Assembly (NCBI RefSeq): GCF_035594125.1
Contig: NW_026973697.1
Coordinates: 600,001 to 664,000 of the forward strand
Direction of reading: 5' to 3'
Length of the DNA stretch: 64,000 nt
From: Scylla paramamosain
Lineage: Eukaryota > Arthropoda > Malacostraca > Decapoda > Portunidae
In this document: piece after piece, positions 14,211 to 25,805 of the stretch
How positions within the stretch are numbered: position 1 is the stretch's first letter
Layout of the letters: every line of letters starts with the position of its first letter
Position numbers and translations under genes: made by a program
The notes under the pieces: model-generated
What the model was told of the DNA's origin: nothing
Seen by the model: only the letters and a program-made list of their open reading frames with translations
The model's database searches: none

Positions 14211-14460
14211 TGATAGGTACATACATACATACATACATAGATGGACAGATAGATAGATTAACTGATAGGTAGATGGCTAAACAAACGTATAAGTAGACAG
14301 ACAGATAGATGGACGGTTAGACAGGTAGATAGATAAATTGACTGATGGATAGATGGCTAAACAGACAGACAGATAGATAGACAGACAGACATAGTTAGAC
14401 GGCTAGACAGACATAGACAAACAGATAAAATAGATTGTTAGACAGACAGACAGATTATTG
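14211..14460. repeat. Degenerate tetranucleotide tract (ACAT/GATA/GACA)
   Basis: Begins with TACATACATACA and drifts into interspersed GATAGATA and CAGACAGA, typical of an old GATA/GACA array. Confidence 0.85.
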
Positions 14461-14828
14461 GCCACGGCTTTAATTATAAACTAGTACATAACAATTTATC
14501 TTATATCACGAACGAAGGAGGTTGGCAAAAGTTCAAAATCTTTACAGACTTAGTCCAGACACCCACTCATGTAGTCACGTCCACGAGTCGAGTAGCACAA
14601 CACACTCAGTGCCACTGTTCAGTATTTATTCTCAGTCTTGTATCTTCTAATCTGCTGAGTCTCCTGCTGAAACTGGACAACTGAAAGAGAGACGAGAGGT
14701 TCACGAAGATAAAAAAAAAAAAAAGTACATGAAGACGGAATGATGGTAAAAAAAAAAAAAAAGTAAGGAAGAAGAAAGAGAAATAGAGAACACAGCAACA
14801 GCCAGTACTAGGGAAGGTTGGTCATGAC

Positions 14829-15235
14829 TTCTGACCACTACTGCACCACCCTTGTCACACCCACGTACACCACACCTGCCCTCCTCCTCCTCCTACTTAA
14901 GTCTGCCCTTGATCCTTTGCCGCTCACTCTCAAAAAGAAGAAAAAAAAAAGTATCACATAGTAAGTGTGAGAAAATAGTTGTTTTCTGATCACTACTGCA
15001 CCACACCCTTGTCACACCAGCGCACGCCTCACGTACACTCCTCACCACACCCAAGTCCCCACGATTCCTTACCGCTCGTTCAGAAAAAGAAAGAGAAAAC
15101 GATAACTGCACGGGAAACAAGTAAAGCAGATTATATACTCGACTTTTTTGACCGCAACAGCACCACGTCCTTGTCACACCCACGTTCTCCACACCACACT
15201 CAAGTTTCCCCTCGATTCCTTACGGCTCCATACCT
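14829..15235. repeat. Three imperfect copies of a ~155-160-bp tandem unit
   Basis: Three copies start near 14831, 14986 and 15145. Each has a gac-cactactgcaccac core, then cttgtcacacc and a cacgtacaccacac-like stretch, and each ends near cgattccttacsgctc followed by an A-rich run in the first two. No coding function is apparent. Confidence 0.75.
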
Positions 15236-15330
15236 TTTTTTACCCCGCACGTGATGGCTAATTTTTAACCAAGTGGACAGGACGTTACATGGCTCTGTCC
15301 TGCACTCCGCTCCTCCAGGCAGGCAGCGGC

Positions 15331-15701
15331 GCCATCGACCACCACCACCACCACTACCACCGCCACTGCTAGTACCAGGCCCCTCGGCGACAATATATTA
15401 CCTAGTCCTCGCACCTCATGTTCTTTCTCCCTTTCTTTACTTGACTTTTTGCTGTTTCTCTTGGTGGTGGTGGAGGTGATGGTGGTGGTGGTGGTGGTAG
15501 TGATGGTAGCAGTGGTGCTGGTGGTGCTTTTGTTGTTGTTGTTGTTGTTGTTGTTATTGTTGTTGTCGTTGTTGTTCTTGTTGTTGTTGTTGTTCTCTTC
15601 CTTCTCCTCCTCCTCCTCCTCCTCCTCCTCCTCCTCCTCCTTTCTCATCTGCACCTCCTTTCTCCACCTCTCTCCGTTTTTCCCCACGTTTCCTTTTCTT
15701 C

Positions 15702-15771
<70 letters not shown>
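15331..15771. repeat. Cluster of short tandem repeats: CAC, GGT, TTG, CTC, CT
   Basis: CAC-rich near 15337-15365, GGT at about 15463-15500, TTG at about 15531-15595, CTC at about 15605-15642 and CT at about 15709-15771. No gene. Confidence 0.93.
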
Positions 15772-15773
<2 letters not shown>

Positions 15774-15879
15774 GGCACTCACAGCGGGGACCCTTACTTC
15801 ACTTTTTGTCAAGTTTATATTTTTTGTAATATTTTGTTTGATCTTATTTAGTGCCGAGTGAGCTGAGCGGCTCGAGCAA

Positions 15880-15880
<1 letters not shown>

Positions 15881-15973
<93 letters not shown>
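15881..15973. repeat. (GA)n microsatellite
   Basis: About 46 uninterrupted units. It ends 60 bases before the truncated LINE reverse-transcriptase fragment. Confidence 0.97.
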
Positions 15974-15978
<5 letters not shown>

Positions 15979-16032
15979 TTTTCATCATTAATTTTTATTA
16001 TGCATTATTATTTATTTATTTATTTTTTCATT

Positions 16033-16315
16033 GACGGAACCCATACTGGCGATCAGATAGAAGGTTGTGAAGTGATAGATGTTTAAGAATCTTCCTGTTG
16101 AGGATAGATGCAAAAAACTTTAGATAGGCAGGGAATCAAAGCAATAGGACGGTAGTTTGAGGGATTAGAGCGGTCACCCTTTTTTTAGGAGCAGGCTGAA
16201 TATAGGCAAACTTCCAGCAAGAAGGAAAGGTAGATGTTGACAGACAAAGCTGAAAGAGTTTGACTAGGCAAGGTGCAAGCACGGAGGCACAGTTCCGGAG
16301 AACAATAAGAGAGAC
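16033..16315 (-). mobile_element. LINE family A, reverse-transcriptase fragment flanking the NUMT (left half)
   Basis: Read on the minus strand, this encodes DVSLIVLRNCAS, VLAPCLVKLFQLCLS, STFPSCWKFAYIQPAPKK, then a one-base frame slip, SNPSNYRPIALIP, CLSKVF and DRQYGFRQ. These are the fingers region of a LINE reverse transcriptase. It begins just where the other half (33999-35458) ends at KAYGP. It is cut off after YGFRQ by AT-rich DNA and the (GA)n tract, so the palm with the catalytic aspartates is missing. Confidence 0.85.
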
Positions 16316-16950
<635 letters not shown>

Positions 16951-17179
16951 ATCTTACTGAATTTGCATCAGAGTTTTTGCACGTAATACTTAGTAGTTTA
17001 AGATTAATATAATAAGAATATTGATGTTAAGAGATTTAGTTTTATCAAGTTTAATTCTCAGCATGTAATATTAAAGAATTTAGAAAATTAAGATTTAGCA
17101 GTGAGTTAAAGCCTAATTAATATTGTGGCAGCAGTTGCAGTTATACTCTAAGGTTGAATGAGAATATATTGGTTTATTG

Positions 17180-17287
<108 letters not shown>

Positions 17288-17576
17288 AAGGTGGGCCTGA
17301 AAAATAAAGAAGTGAAATCAGATTATTTTTTACAGGAAAATTATGTCATAAAATTAAAGTTGAGGCAATAAGAAATTGTGTTTAAACAAGGATTAGACAC
17401 ACTATTATGCCAAAAAGTAATTTTGTAACCAAAGTATTAATAGTTATGTTCTTAAAATGTGAAGAATTTATCGGTGATGTAGTGTTGTCAGAGGAACCTG
17501 TTTTTGAATGGATACACCACGAAGAATATTAATTAAGTTTGTACATTAGTATGTATACCAGCATTATTAGTGTATA

Positions 17577-18440
17577 GAGGCATCCATTAACACAGCTTGA
17601 ACACTGCCATAACTTCTTTATTACAAGCGTTTGGACCTGTCAAAATCATTACAATAAACACATCTCAGTTTTTTTTTTTCATCTTAAGTACCCAAGCATC
17701 ATTAATAAGTAGATCAATATGAAAATTGAGAATGGATGTATATAGAATTCACCATATGCTAAGTACAATTAAAAATCAATCACATAACCAATCAACCACA
17801 TTGATTTTCACTTATAATAATCATTAGAATTATAACTCACAACGGTAGCTCCAGCCGCATATGGATTGCCTCCATGAACTTTCCGAACGAGTAGTTGGAT
17901 TCATAAACTGTAATACATGAAATATTCCCTGAGTAACTATCAATCTTAATAGCCGACCGCACAATCACATTAACACTGTCATCATAAAAGATAATCACTA
18001 ATACAAACATTTTGTCGATGAACATCATAAATGTTTTACGTGAACACCAGCTGATAAACCACCACACAGTACTATTATAACCAAACATAGCCACACATAC
18101 CAGCATAATACAATAATCCCAAGTCTTGAATAAATATTACATCCAGTGATCCATCACAACACACTTCAGGTAGGGACGGACAGCAACTAACCCTGGCTGA
18201 CCGTTCGTCGCCACCTTATCACCCTGCTGCCACCTCACCTCACCTCCCCACTCCCCACTACCACGTCACAAAGACGTGCGGCTTGCGCACCTTGTACAGA
18301 GCTTAATCCTCGTCTACATAAGTACACAGATACACGAACTAATTTATAAATAAACAAATAAATAAAACAATTTATATTCAAATTATCATGAGACTGATGA
18401 TACAATTAGGTAATTTTTATAGAATTAATTACTGAATAAA
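17577..18440. other. Nuclear-type DNA segment inserted in the 12S NUMT
   Basis: 12S similarity stops after accagcattattagtgtat and resumes near tgttgaatatattagatc. The intervening ~860 bp does not resemble mitochondrial DNA. It is less AT-biased, has a GC-rich stretch at 18180-18310 with a tgacgtgg CRE-like motif, and holds a minus-strand open frame ending in a consensus splice donor. No A-tail or terminal repeats were seen, which favours a filler or end-joining insertion over retrotransposition. Confidence 0.6.
17837..18106 (-). CDS. Candidate protein-coding exon inside the 12S insertion, unknown family
   Basis: An ATG at 18106 on the minus strand opens an 89-codon frame with two hydrophobic stretches near the N-terminus, then KIDSYSGNISCITVYESNY and KFMEAIHMRLELPL. 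The normal amino-acid mix differs from the repeat-driven frames elsewhere. Just before the stop the DNA reads ccgttGTGAGTtat, a strong splice-donor match, so this may be a first or internal exon. The GC-rich DNA upstream on this strand could be its promoter. I do not recognise the family. It may also be a fragment copied here from a gene elsewhere. Confidence 0.3.
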   Translation of the reverse strand: MLVCVAMFGYNSTVWWFISWCSRKTFMMFIDKMFVLVIIFYDDSVNVIVRSAIKIDSYSGNISCITVYESNYSFGKFMEAIHMRLELPL

Positions 18441-18689
18441 TCAGCAATAATGTTGAATATATTAGATCAAGGTGCAGCTAATGCTTAAGTTAAAATGGGT
18501 TACGATAAATTTTATTTAGTAGGGAAAATGAATTTAAAGGTTAATTAGAAGGAGGATTTGATTGTAAAGTAAGTTTAACATGCTTGCTAGATGTAAGGTG
18601 TAAAGCATGTACATATCGCCCGTCGCTTTCATTATTAAGATGAGACAAGTCGTAACACAGCAGGCTTACTGGAAAGTGAGCCTGGATAC

Positions 18690-18760
18690 GAGAATCAAAG
18701 CACACCTAAAGTTAGTATAGCGTTTCTGTTGCGTTCAAAAGGTTTATTATATATTTAAGA
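18690..18760 (+). pseudogene. trnV: NUMT: possible trnV between 12S and 16S
   Basis: The stretch gttagtatagcgtttctg...ttcaaaagg lies where trnV belongs and resembles crab trnV, but the UAC anticodon loop is not intact (tctgttgcg). Location is the main support. Confidence 0.35.
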
Positions 18761-19098
18761 CTAGGAGGGACGAGCTTCTTAGCACTAATAAAATTAATCA
18801 ATAGGACAAAAAAATTTAAATAATGTTTTTTTAGGCTTAAAAGTAGCTATGAAATTAAAGTGTTCTAATTTAGATTTAGGAGAAATAAAATAATTTATTT
18901 ATGTCTTTGATAAAGTACTAGAATATTGAATCTAACGTAAATTTTTAAGAAATAATGAGTGTATTAGTGGAATGAATATGTAGAATGATTTGAGAAAAAT
19001 GAAATAAAGATAATTAATTATAATAAAATAATGGAATAAAAAAAGGAATTCGACAAAGATTATTTCTTGCCTGCTTATCAAAAACATGTCTTTCTGAG

Positions 19099-19138
19099 TT
19101 TTTTTTTTTTTTTTTTTTTATGTAGGAAGGGCACTGGT
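19099..19138 (-). mobile_element. Tiny LINE family A tail insertion in the 16S NUMT
   Basis: The run tttttttatgtaggaaggg plus cactgg is the same as the end of the LINE A copy at about 37231-37255 (atgtaggaaggacactgg after a T-run), with one base different. On the minus strand it is a poly(A) tail preceded by ~23 bases of 3' untranslated sequence: an extremely short, dead-on-arrival insertion after the NUMT formed. Confidence 0.7.
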
Positions 19139-19530
19139 GCAGCCTGCTCACTGACATGAAATGTTCAATAGCCGCGGTGTGTTGACCGTGCAAAGGTAGC
19201 ATTATCATCAGTTTGTTAATTGGAAACTTGTATGAATGGTTGGACAAAGAAAAGTCTGTCTCTTTTATCAAAATTGAATTTAACTTCTAAGTGAAAAGGC
19301 TTAGATTTTCTAGAGAGGCGATAAGACCCTATAAAGCTTTATAAACTTAATAAGTTTGATGAATTAAAAATAATAAAAACAGACTTAAAAGGTTTATTTG
19401 GTTGGGGCGCTAAGGGTATAAATGAAAATAACTGCTATTGTAATTGGACAATTATATGTGATTACAGTTTGTAAGTGATCCTTATATTAAGGATTACAAC
19501 ATCAAGTTACTTTAGGGATAACAGCGTAAT

Positions 19531-19531
19531 T

Positions 19532-19592
<61 letters not shown>

Positions 19593-19612
19593 TTTATTTA
19601 TTTATTTTTATT
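19531..19612. repeat. (TTTA)n microsatellite inside the 16S NUMT
   Basis: About 20 TTTA units following the conserved tagggataacagcgtaa block. Confidence 0.95.
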
Positions 19613-19833
19613 TTTGTGAGTCCTTATCAAAAAATAAGTTTGCGACCTTGATGTTGAATCAAAATGTGTTTATAGTGCAGCAGCTATAAAAGAAGGTCTG
19701 TGCGACCTTTAATTTTTTACATGATTTGAGTTCAGACCGGCGAGAGTCAGGTCGGTTTCTATCTTCTGGAATTTAGAAAAAAAAAAGTAGTACGAAAGGA
19801 TTAAGTAATTAAAATTTTTTGTATAATTGAAAT

Positions 19834-19900
19834 ACTATTTAGCCAGATAATATGAGCTGGATTTAGGATCTAGTTAAATAGAATACATGTTATAAATAGT
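19834..19900 (+). pseudogene. trnL1: NUMT: trnL1 (UAG)
   Basis: The acceptor stem actattt/aaatagt is complementary, and the anticodon loop tttagga carries UAG. Position between rrnL and nad1 is canonical. The structure looks intact, but in nuclear DNA it is a fossil. Confidence 0.8.
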
Positions 19901-19904
19901 AAAA

Positions 19905-20430
19905 CAACTGAATGTAATTGTTTTGTGTTATTAGTGGAGATTGTAATTTACTTAGTTTTAATCATTTGTGTTTTGGCAGGAGTGGCTTTTGTGAAGAGTT
20001 ATTTGTTAAATATCAATGTTATATTTGCTTCATATTTTTATCGTTACCTTTGAGGTTAATTTGGTTTGCTTCTTGTTTAGCGGAAACTAACCGGACACCT
20101 TTTGATTTTACAGAAGGAGAATCAGGGTCAGTTTCGAGGTTCAACACGGAATATAGGAGAGGGGGATTTGCTTTAATTTTTATAGCAGAATATTCAAAAA
20201 ATTCTTTTTATAAGAGTTCTTTTCGTTATTGTGTTTTTAGGAAGACCTTGCAGGAAAATATTTCATTTAAAGTCTATATTTTTGGCATTCATTTTTGTGT
20301 GAGTTCGAGGAAGTTTACTTCGGCTTCGATACGATAAATTGATGTATTTAGCTTGAAAAAGATTTCTTCCAGTTTCTATCAGTTATTTATTGTTTTTTAT
20401 TGGGGTAAAATCTTTGTTTTGTATCTAATT
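19905..20430 (+). pseudogene. nad1: NUMT: nad1 with large internal deletion
   Basis: NADH dehydrogenase subunit 1 of respiratory complex I. After an N-terminal remnant (an [22 protein letters not shown] membrane segment in one frame) the sequence jumps to [32 protein letters not shown] and [12 protein letters not shown], then RYDKLMYLA and RFLPVS before the end. The copy is about 525 bp against ~930 bp in a normal gene. About 120 codons between the first helix and the ASCLAETNR core are missing, and frameshifts follow. Confidence 0.88.
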
Positions 20431-20454
20431 TATAAATATAATTAAAATAATATG

Positions 20455-20545
20455 TTAACACAATCGTTAAGAATATTTTTCCTTTTCTGCTACTTTCAAA
20501 GTCTGTTTTAAATAAACTAGACGATCATTTTAATAAATTATGTCA
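20455..20545 (-). pseudogene. trnS2: NUMT: possible trnS2 between nad1 and cytb
   Basis: On the minus strand the stretch aacagactttgaaagtagc fits a trnS2 anticodon arm (UGA in ctttgaaag), and the place is correct. Acceptor pairing is not convincing. Confidence 0.4.
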
Positions 20546-20564
20546 TCTTATGAGTAGGAGGGGA

Positions 20565-21690
20565 TTGATAATAAAAGAAAAAAAATGAGAGTTAAAATTT
20601 TGCCTGTAAGAACATAGGGTTCTTGAACGGGTCGAGGTCCAATTCAAGTAAGTAGAATCAATACTGAAACCAAAATTCTAAATATAAATTAATTTAAAGG
20701 ATAAAAAGTTAATCTGCGAAAATTTGATGTATGAGTGAAAGGTAAAATTATAATGATTGCTACTGAGGCAGCTAGAGCGATTACCCCTCCAAGCTTATTT
20801 GGAATAGATCGGAGTGCACATGCGAACAAGAAATATCATTGTGGTTGAATATGGGCAGGAGTAACTAGAGGATTAGCTCTAATAAAGTTATCATGATCTA
20901 ACAAATAAGGATTAAGAAGGGACAGAATAAGTAAAAGTGTAAATATAACAATGAATCCAACAATGTCTTTAAATGTAAAATAAGGATGAAAAGGTACTTT
21001 CTAACTGTCTTGATACACCTAGGGGGTTATTAGCACCTGAGTGATGGAGAAAAAAAATATGAATAATAGTTATAGCGGCAATAATGAAAGGAAGGACGAA
21101 ATGAAAGGTGAAAAATCGAGTTAGTGTGGCATTATCTACTGAAAATCCTCCTCAGATTTATTGTTCTAAATCTGTACCAATGTAGGGAATAGCTGAAAAA
21201 AAAAAAAAAAAGATTATTAATAACAGTAGCTCCCCAGAATGACATCTGCCGTCAAGGGAGAACATAACCTAAAAAAAGCTGTTGCTATAACCATAAACAA
21301 AATCACTACTGCAACTATTCAAGCATGGAAGATTATATAGGATCCATAATAAATACCTGGTCCAATATGAATATACAGACAGATAAAGAAAAATGATGCT
21401 CCATTGGCATGTATAGTTCGGAGAAGTCAGCCACAGTGTACGTCTCAGCAGACATGGGCTACTCTAGAGAATGCTGGATCAAAGTGAGCAGTGTAATGTA
21501 TAGCTACGAATAAACCGGCAGCAATTTGGATGACAAGACACAATCCTAGCAATGATCCATAGTTTCAAAAAGTTGAAATATTTGAAGGTAGGTGTATATC
21601 AGCTAGAAAGTTGTTGACAATTTTAAATAAAAGGTGACATTTTCAGAGAGGTGTTGTCACTAAGGAGAGAGTCGTAAGAGTCCTTTAAAT
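20565..21690 (-). pseudogene. cob: NUMT: cytochrome b
   Basis: Cytochrome b of complex III. The minus strand reads [86 protein letters not shown] and, near the end, TWIGPRPVQEPYV. Haem-ligand histidine contexts ([14 protein letters not shown]) are present in the N-terminal half. A stop follows GTDLEQ, and the middle and C-terminal parts slip between frames, so it is inactive. Full length is about right. Confidence 0.9.
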
Positions 21691-21694
21691 TAAT

Positions 21695-22169
21695 TAGTAA
21701 TTTTTACCACTACAATTAAAGTTAAGAGTAGATAAAGGATGATAAATGGTGAAATTTATCAAATTAGAACTACAGATTCATCTAATAATAAAAACATTTC
21801 ATGATTCTATATTGAGAGATGATAAAGGAGAGTTGGTTACAGCTTCGTTTAGCAAGGGATCTCAGAAAAGAGTAAGTGGAAAAAAAATTAAGAGAAGAAG
21901 GATGGAAATAAGGAAGGTGGAATAAGAGGATGAGAATGAGGATGACTCATTAGAAGCTAAAGATGTAATATTAATGAATAATACAAGTATACCTCCTAAG
22001 AAAATTATAAAGAGAATATATGAGAATCAGTAAGTGTATGTTGTTAATCCGGCTGAAAGAGAAATTGGATGGTTTGAATTAACAAGGTTAAACCTATAGG
22101 TAAAGGATGAATTAACCGTGTAAATGATACAGATAAAACTAAAATGAAGGGAATAAAAAGAAAGGTCAT
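21695..22169 (-). pseudogene. nad6: NUMT: nad6
   Basis: NADH dehydrogenase subunit 6. From an ATG at 22169 the minus strand reads MTFLFIPFILVLSVSF, TRLIHPLPIGLTLL and, after a slip, SLSAGLTTYTY and FIIFLGGILVLFINITSLASNE: hydrophobic helices and the GG(I/M)LVLF(I/M) core typical of the family. It ends beside cytb as expected. At least one frameshift is visible after the second helix. Confidence 0.8.
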
Positions 22170-22241
22170 ATCAAAGAAAAGTTTAAATAAAATATTAGTT
22201 TTGGGAATTAAAGATAAAGAAATCTTCTCTTTTTCTTTGAA

Positions 22242-22307
22242 GTTTTAAGAAAAAAAAATTTCATTATTGGTTTACAAGACCAAGGTTTTAAGTTAAGCTA
22301 TTACTAA
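22242..22307 (-). pseudogene. trnT: NUMT: trnT (UGU)
   Basis: On the minus strand, ccttggtcttgtaaacc is a typical trnT anticodon arm with UGU. It lies just upstream of nad4L on the opposite strand, the normal position. The acceptor stem has decayed. The neighbouring trnP is not recognisable. Confidence 0.65.
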
Positions 22308-22590
22308 TGGTAAGTTTTAGAAGTATAATGATTTTTGTTCCTATAGTTATAATTTTTTGTGGGGTTTGAGGGTTCATTACGTGCAATAAGCATATATTGA
22401 ATTCTTTGTTAAGTCTTGAGTTTACAATGCTTGGATTTTTTTTGGCTTATAAGAACGCAGTTGACTTTAGTGGAGAGATAAATTTATTTTTCTTTATTTT
22501 TTTTCACGTTGGCTGCGTGTGAGGGGTCTTTAGGTTTAACTATATTGATTTTAGTAGTACGAAGCCATGGAAATTATGTTTTTAAGATAT
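22307..22590 (+). pseudogene. nad4l: NUMT: nad4L
   Basis: NADH dehydrogenase subunit 4L. ATG at 22307 begins a frame with three hydrophobic segments, including HMLNSLLSLEFTMLGFFL (mitochondrial code). A T-run near 22495-22505 causes a slip, after which TLAACEGSLGL and VRSHGNYVF appear in the next frame. Normal length and position directly before nad4. Confidence 0.85.
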
Positions 22591-23950
22591 TTTATTTATT
22601 GGAATGATAAAATTTATAATTCCTTTAATTATATTGATAAAGTTTAATAATGAATGAAAGACAGTTCAGGTGGATTTATTTATTTATTTTTTTTAGATTT
22701 TTAATTAGTATAAGTTATCATATTTTTTTCTTTTTTAATATAGGATTTAGATTGGGATTAGATTATATTAGATATACTTTAATTCTATAAAAGATTTAAA
22801 TTGTTTCTTTAATTGTAATTTCTAGTCAGAAAATCAAGAATTTAGGGAATTTTAGTGAAAGATTTATTATTAGAAATATTATGTTATTATCTTTTTTAAT
22901 ATTAACTTTTCCTTCTGTAGATTATTTAATATTTTATATTAGATTTGAGGTTTCTTTAATTCCAACATTAATTTTGATTCTAGGTTGAGGGTATCAACCT
23001 GAGCGTGTACAGGCAGGAATCTATATACTTTTTTCTATACTTTAGCATTTTCTTTATCTTTATTGGTGTCTTTGTTTATTATTTAATGACAGGGAGATTA
23101 ACTATAAGCTTAAGGGTTCCTATAGAAGGAGTAGATTATTTATATAGATTTTGGTATGTAAGAACTGTTTTGGCATTTTTGGTTAAATGACCTATCTTTA
23201 TATTCCATTTATGGTTGCCAGAGGCTCACGTTGAAGCACCTGTTGCAGGTTCTATAATTTTAGCAGGAGTTTTACTAAAATTAGGAGGTTATGGTTTAAT
23301 TCGAGTATTTGTAATGTTTCAAGAAGTAAATAAAGAATTTTGTTGACTTTGAGTCAGTTTAGGAATTGTAGGAGGAGATTATATTAGTTTAATGCGTATA
23401 CGACAAGTAGACATAAAGTGTTCAATTGCTTATTCTTCTGTTGTACACATAAGGTTAGTGTTATGTGGGATTGTAATTTTTAGTTGATGGGGATTACCTG
23501 GAAGTGTAATATTGATAGTTGGACATGGTTTATGTTCCTCTGGTTTACTTTGCTTAGCTAATATAGTTTATGAACGTACTGGAAGACGAACACTGATAGT
23601 CAATAAAGAATTATTAGCATTTATACCTAGAATAGGACTATGATGATTTTTACTAAGAGCAAGGAATATGGCCAGACCACCTTCCTTAAATGTAGCACCA
23701 GAGATTATATTAATCTTAACAGTTTTGAGCTGAAGAATTTCTATTGTAGGACTTAGACTACTATCTCTCTCTTTTTTTTTTTTTTTGTGCAAGTTACACT
23801 TTATACATATATAGATTGAGACAGCATGGGGTTTTTTATAACTTTATATTCATGTTGTTCAGGAAAAGTTAGAGAGTATCTGAAAATTTTTTTTATATTG
23901 ATTTCCTTTAAATGTAATAATTACAAATAGAGCTTTATTAATAACTTAAT
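22580..23950 (+). pseudogene. nad4: NUMT: nad4
   Basis: NADH dehydrogenase subunit 4. The 5' third is heavily decayed, but the core is clear: [21 protein letters not shown] near 22960 (mitochondrial code), then [21 protein letters not shown] and [13 protein letters not shown] near 23190-23290, and YSSVVHM near 23430. Towards the 3' end comes MYSLTQHG-like sequence. Several slips and a T-run at about 23765 break the frame. No trnH follows it, unlike the ancestral arthropod order. Confidence 0.9.
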
Positions 23951-23959
23951 TTTTTTTAA

Positions 23960-24501
23960 ATAATTAAAAGAGTGATTTGGAAAATTTCTCTACATGAAAT
24001 TAGAATAGTGGTTTTGTTCAGCTATTTGTGGGACTTTAGCATTGGCAAAAACTGAAAGAGGTATTATAGATGTAACTGAAAGAGAACTTTTAGGTTAATA
24101 AGAAGGGTGATTGTATTTACTTTGGTTTTAGATTGGATCTCTTTATTATTTATGAGATTTGTGTTTGTAATTTCTGGCAGAGTTATTTTTTATAGAGGGA
24201 GTTGTATAGCCGATGATAAGACTTTTAATCGATTTATATATCTTGTTTTGGCTTTCATTCTTTCTATAAGGTTTATAGTATTAAGACCTAATTCAATCAG
24301 ACTTTTATTGGGTTGAGATAGATTGGGATTAGTGACTCATGCCTTAGTAATTTATTATCAGAATGAAAAGTCTGCAAACGCAGGAATATTAACTATTCCT
24401 TCAAACCGTGTAGGTGATGTAGCAATTTTATTGAGAACTAGATTAATGAGAAGATTAGGAGGGTGAAATTTTTTGTTTTAAAGGTATTATATAGACGAGA
24501 G

Positions 24502-24578
<77 letters not shown>

Positions 24579-25805
24579 CATCATTATTATTATTTTTTTT
24601 TTTGTTTTATTTATTTATTCTTATTTATTTCAGCAATAAATAAAAGGGCTCAAATTCCTTTTTGTGCGTGACTGGCGGCTGCTGTAGCGGCTCCAACACC
24701 TGTCTCAGCTTTAGTTCATTCTTCAACACTAGTGACTGCTGAGGTTTATTTAATAATTCCATTTAGAGCTGCTTCAGAGGGATCTGTCGTTCAAAGAGTA
24801 TTGTTGATTACTTCATGTTTGACAATATTTATAGCGGGACTAGGAGCAAATTCTGAGTATGATCTCAAAAAAATTATTGCTTTATCAACATTAAGTCAAG
24901 TAGGAGTTATATTAAGAACTTTATCTTTAGGTTATACGGATCTGGCTTTTTTTCATTTACTGAGTCTTGCTTTGTTTAAAGCTTTACTTTTTTATATGTG
25001 CTAGTGTTGTAATTCATAGAGTGGCTGGTTATCAGGATATTCGACTTACAGGAAATTTAGTTAAACTTATGCCTCTGACAGTATCATGCATAACTGTAGC
25101 CAACTTAGCTCAATGCGAATTCCCTTTTATAACAGGATTTTATTCAAAGGATACAATTTTAGAAGTTGCTTTTATAAGATGAGTCAGTTTTATTGCATTG
25201 TTCTTATATGTGATGGCAACAGGATTGACAGTAATGTACACTTTGCGTTTAATTCTTTATTCTCTTTCAGGAGAATATAATTTGAGATGTATCACTAATC
25301 TTTCGGATGAGGAGTTTTTGATAACTAACTCAGTAAGAATTTTAGGATTAGGAGCTATCTTAGGAGGATCGCCATGAAGATGAAGATTGTTTCCAGAATA
25401 TTAGATCATTTGTTTAAGGACAATAATGAAAATAATAGTATTAGCAGTAAGGATTTTAGGAGGTTTAGTAGGTTATATACTAAATCTAACTAGAGTAAAT
25501 TACACATTAAAAAGAGAAAATAACTATAATTCAGTTGTAATAATAGGATCAATATGGCTTGTATCTTTACTGAGTACTTTAAAATTAAGGGAAAACAGAT
25601 TGAAGACAGGGTCAGGTTTAGGAAAAGTAGCCGATAAAGGTTGATTTGAGTTTTATGGGGGACAAGGTTTATAGTATTTATTTTCATATATTTTTCTATA
25701 TTTTTTATTCTTTACAGTTAAACAATTAAAGTGTTTATAAAAGTATCTGTAATTGTAATTATTATTTTTACAGTTTTTTTTTATTTAAATTTATATAATT
25801 TAAAA
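23960..25805 (+). pseudogene. nad5: NUMT: nad5, with ATT-repeat insertion
   Basis: NADH dehydrogenase subunit 5. Recognisable parts in order: VFTLVLDWISLLFM, a GWDSLGLVTHALVIYYQN core and IPSNRVGDVAILL near 24300-24430, then an (ATT)n insertion, then [29 protein letters not shown] near 24635-24735, YDLKKIIALSTLSQVG, SLALFKALLFM and FPFMTGFYSKD (mitochondrial code). A one-base slip lies near 25000. The proton-channel core is otherwise well conserved, suggesting a fairly recent transfer. Confidence 0.92.
24508..24598. repeat. (ATT)n microsatellite inside nad5 of the NUMT
   Basis: About 29 ATT units then T-rich DNA, dividing nad5 between its GWDSLGL and AQIPF regions. Confidence 0.95.

Larger units (their letters stand above)
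18765..19833 (+). pseudogene. rrnL: NUMT: 16S rRNA (rrnL), interrupted
   Basis: Large-subunit landmarks are clear: the cttatcaaaaacatgtc primer-site region near 19075, ccgtgcaaaggtagcat near 19185, gcgataagaccctataaagc near 19319, aagttactttagggataac near 19504, gacctttgatgttgaatc-like sequence near 19643, gagttcagaccggcgagag near 19728, and tagtacgaaaggattaagt before the end. It is broken by a T-run plus LINE-tail insertion at about 19099-19138 and a (TTTA)n array at about 19531-19612. Both lie inside conserved blocks, so the copy is non-functional. Confidence 0.92.

Noticed and set aside
14979..15254. 91-codon plus-strand frame
   Set aside because: It lies within the three-copy ~157-bp tandem repeat and has no conserved motif.
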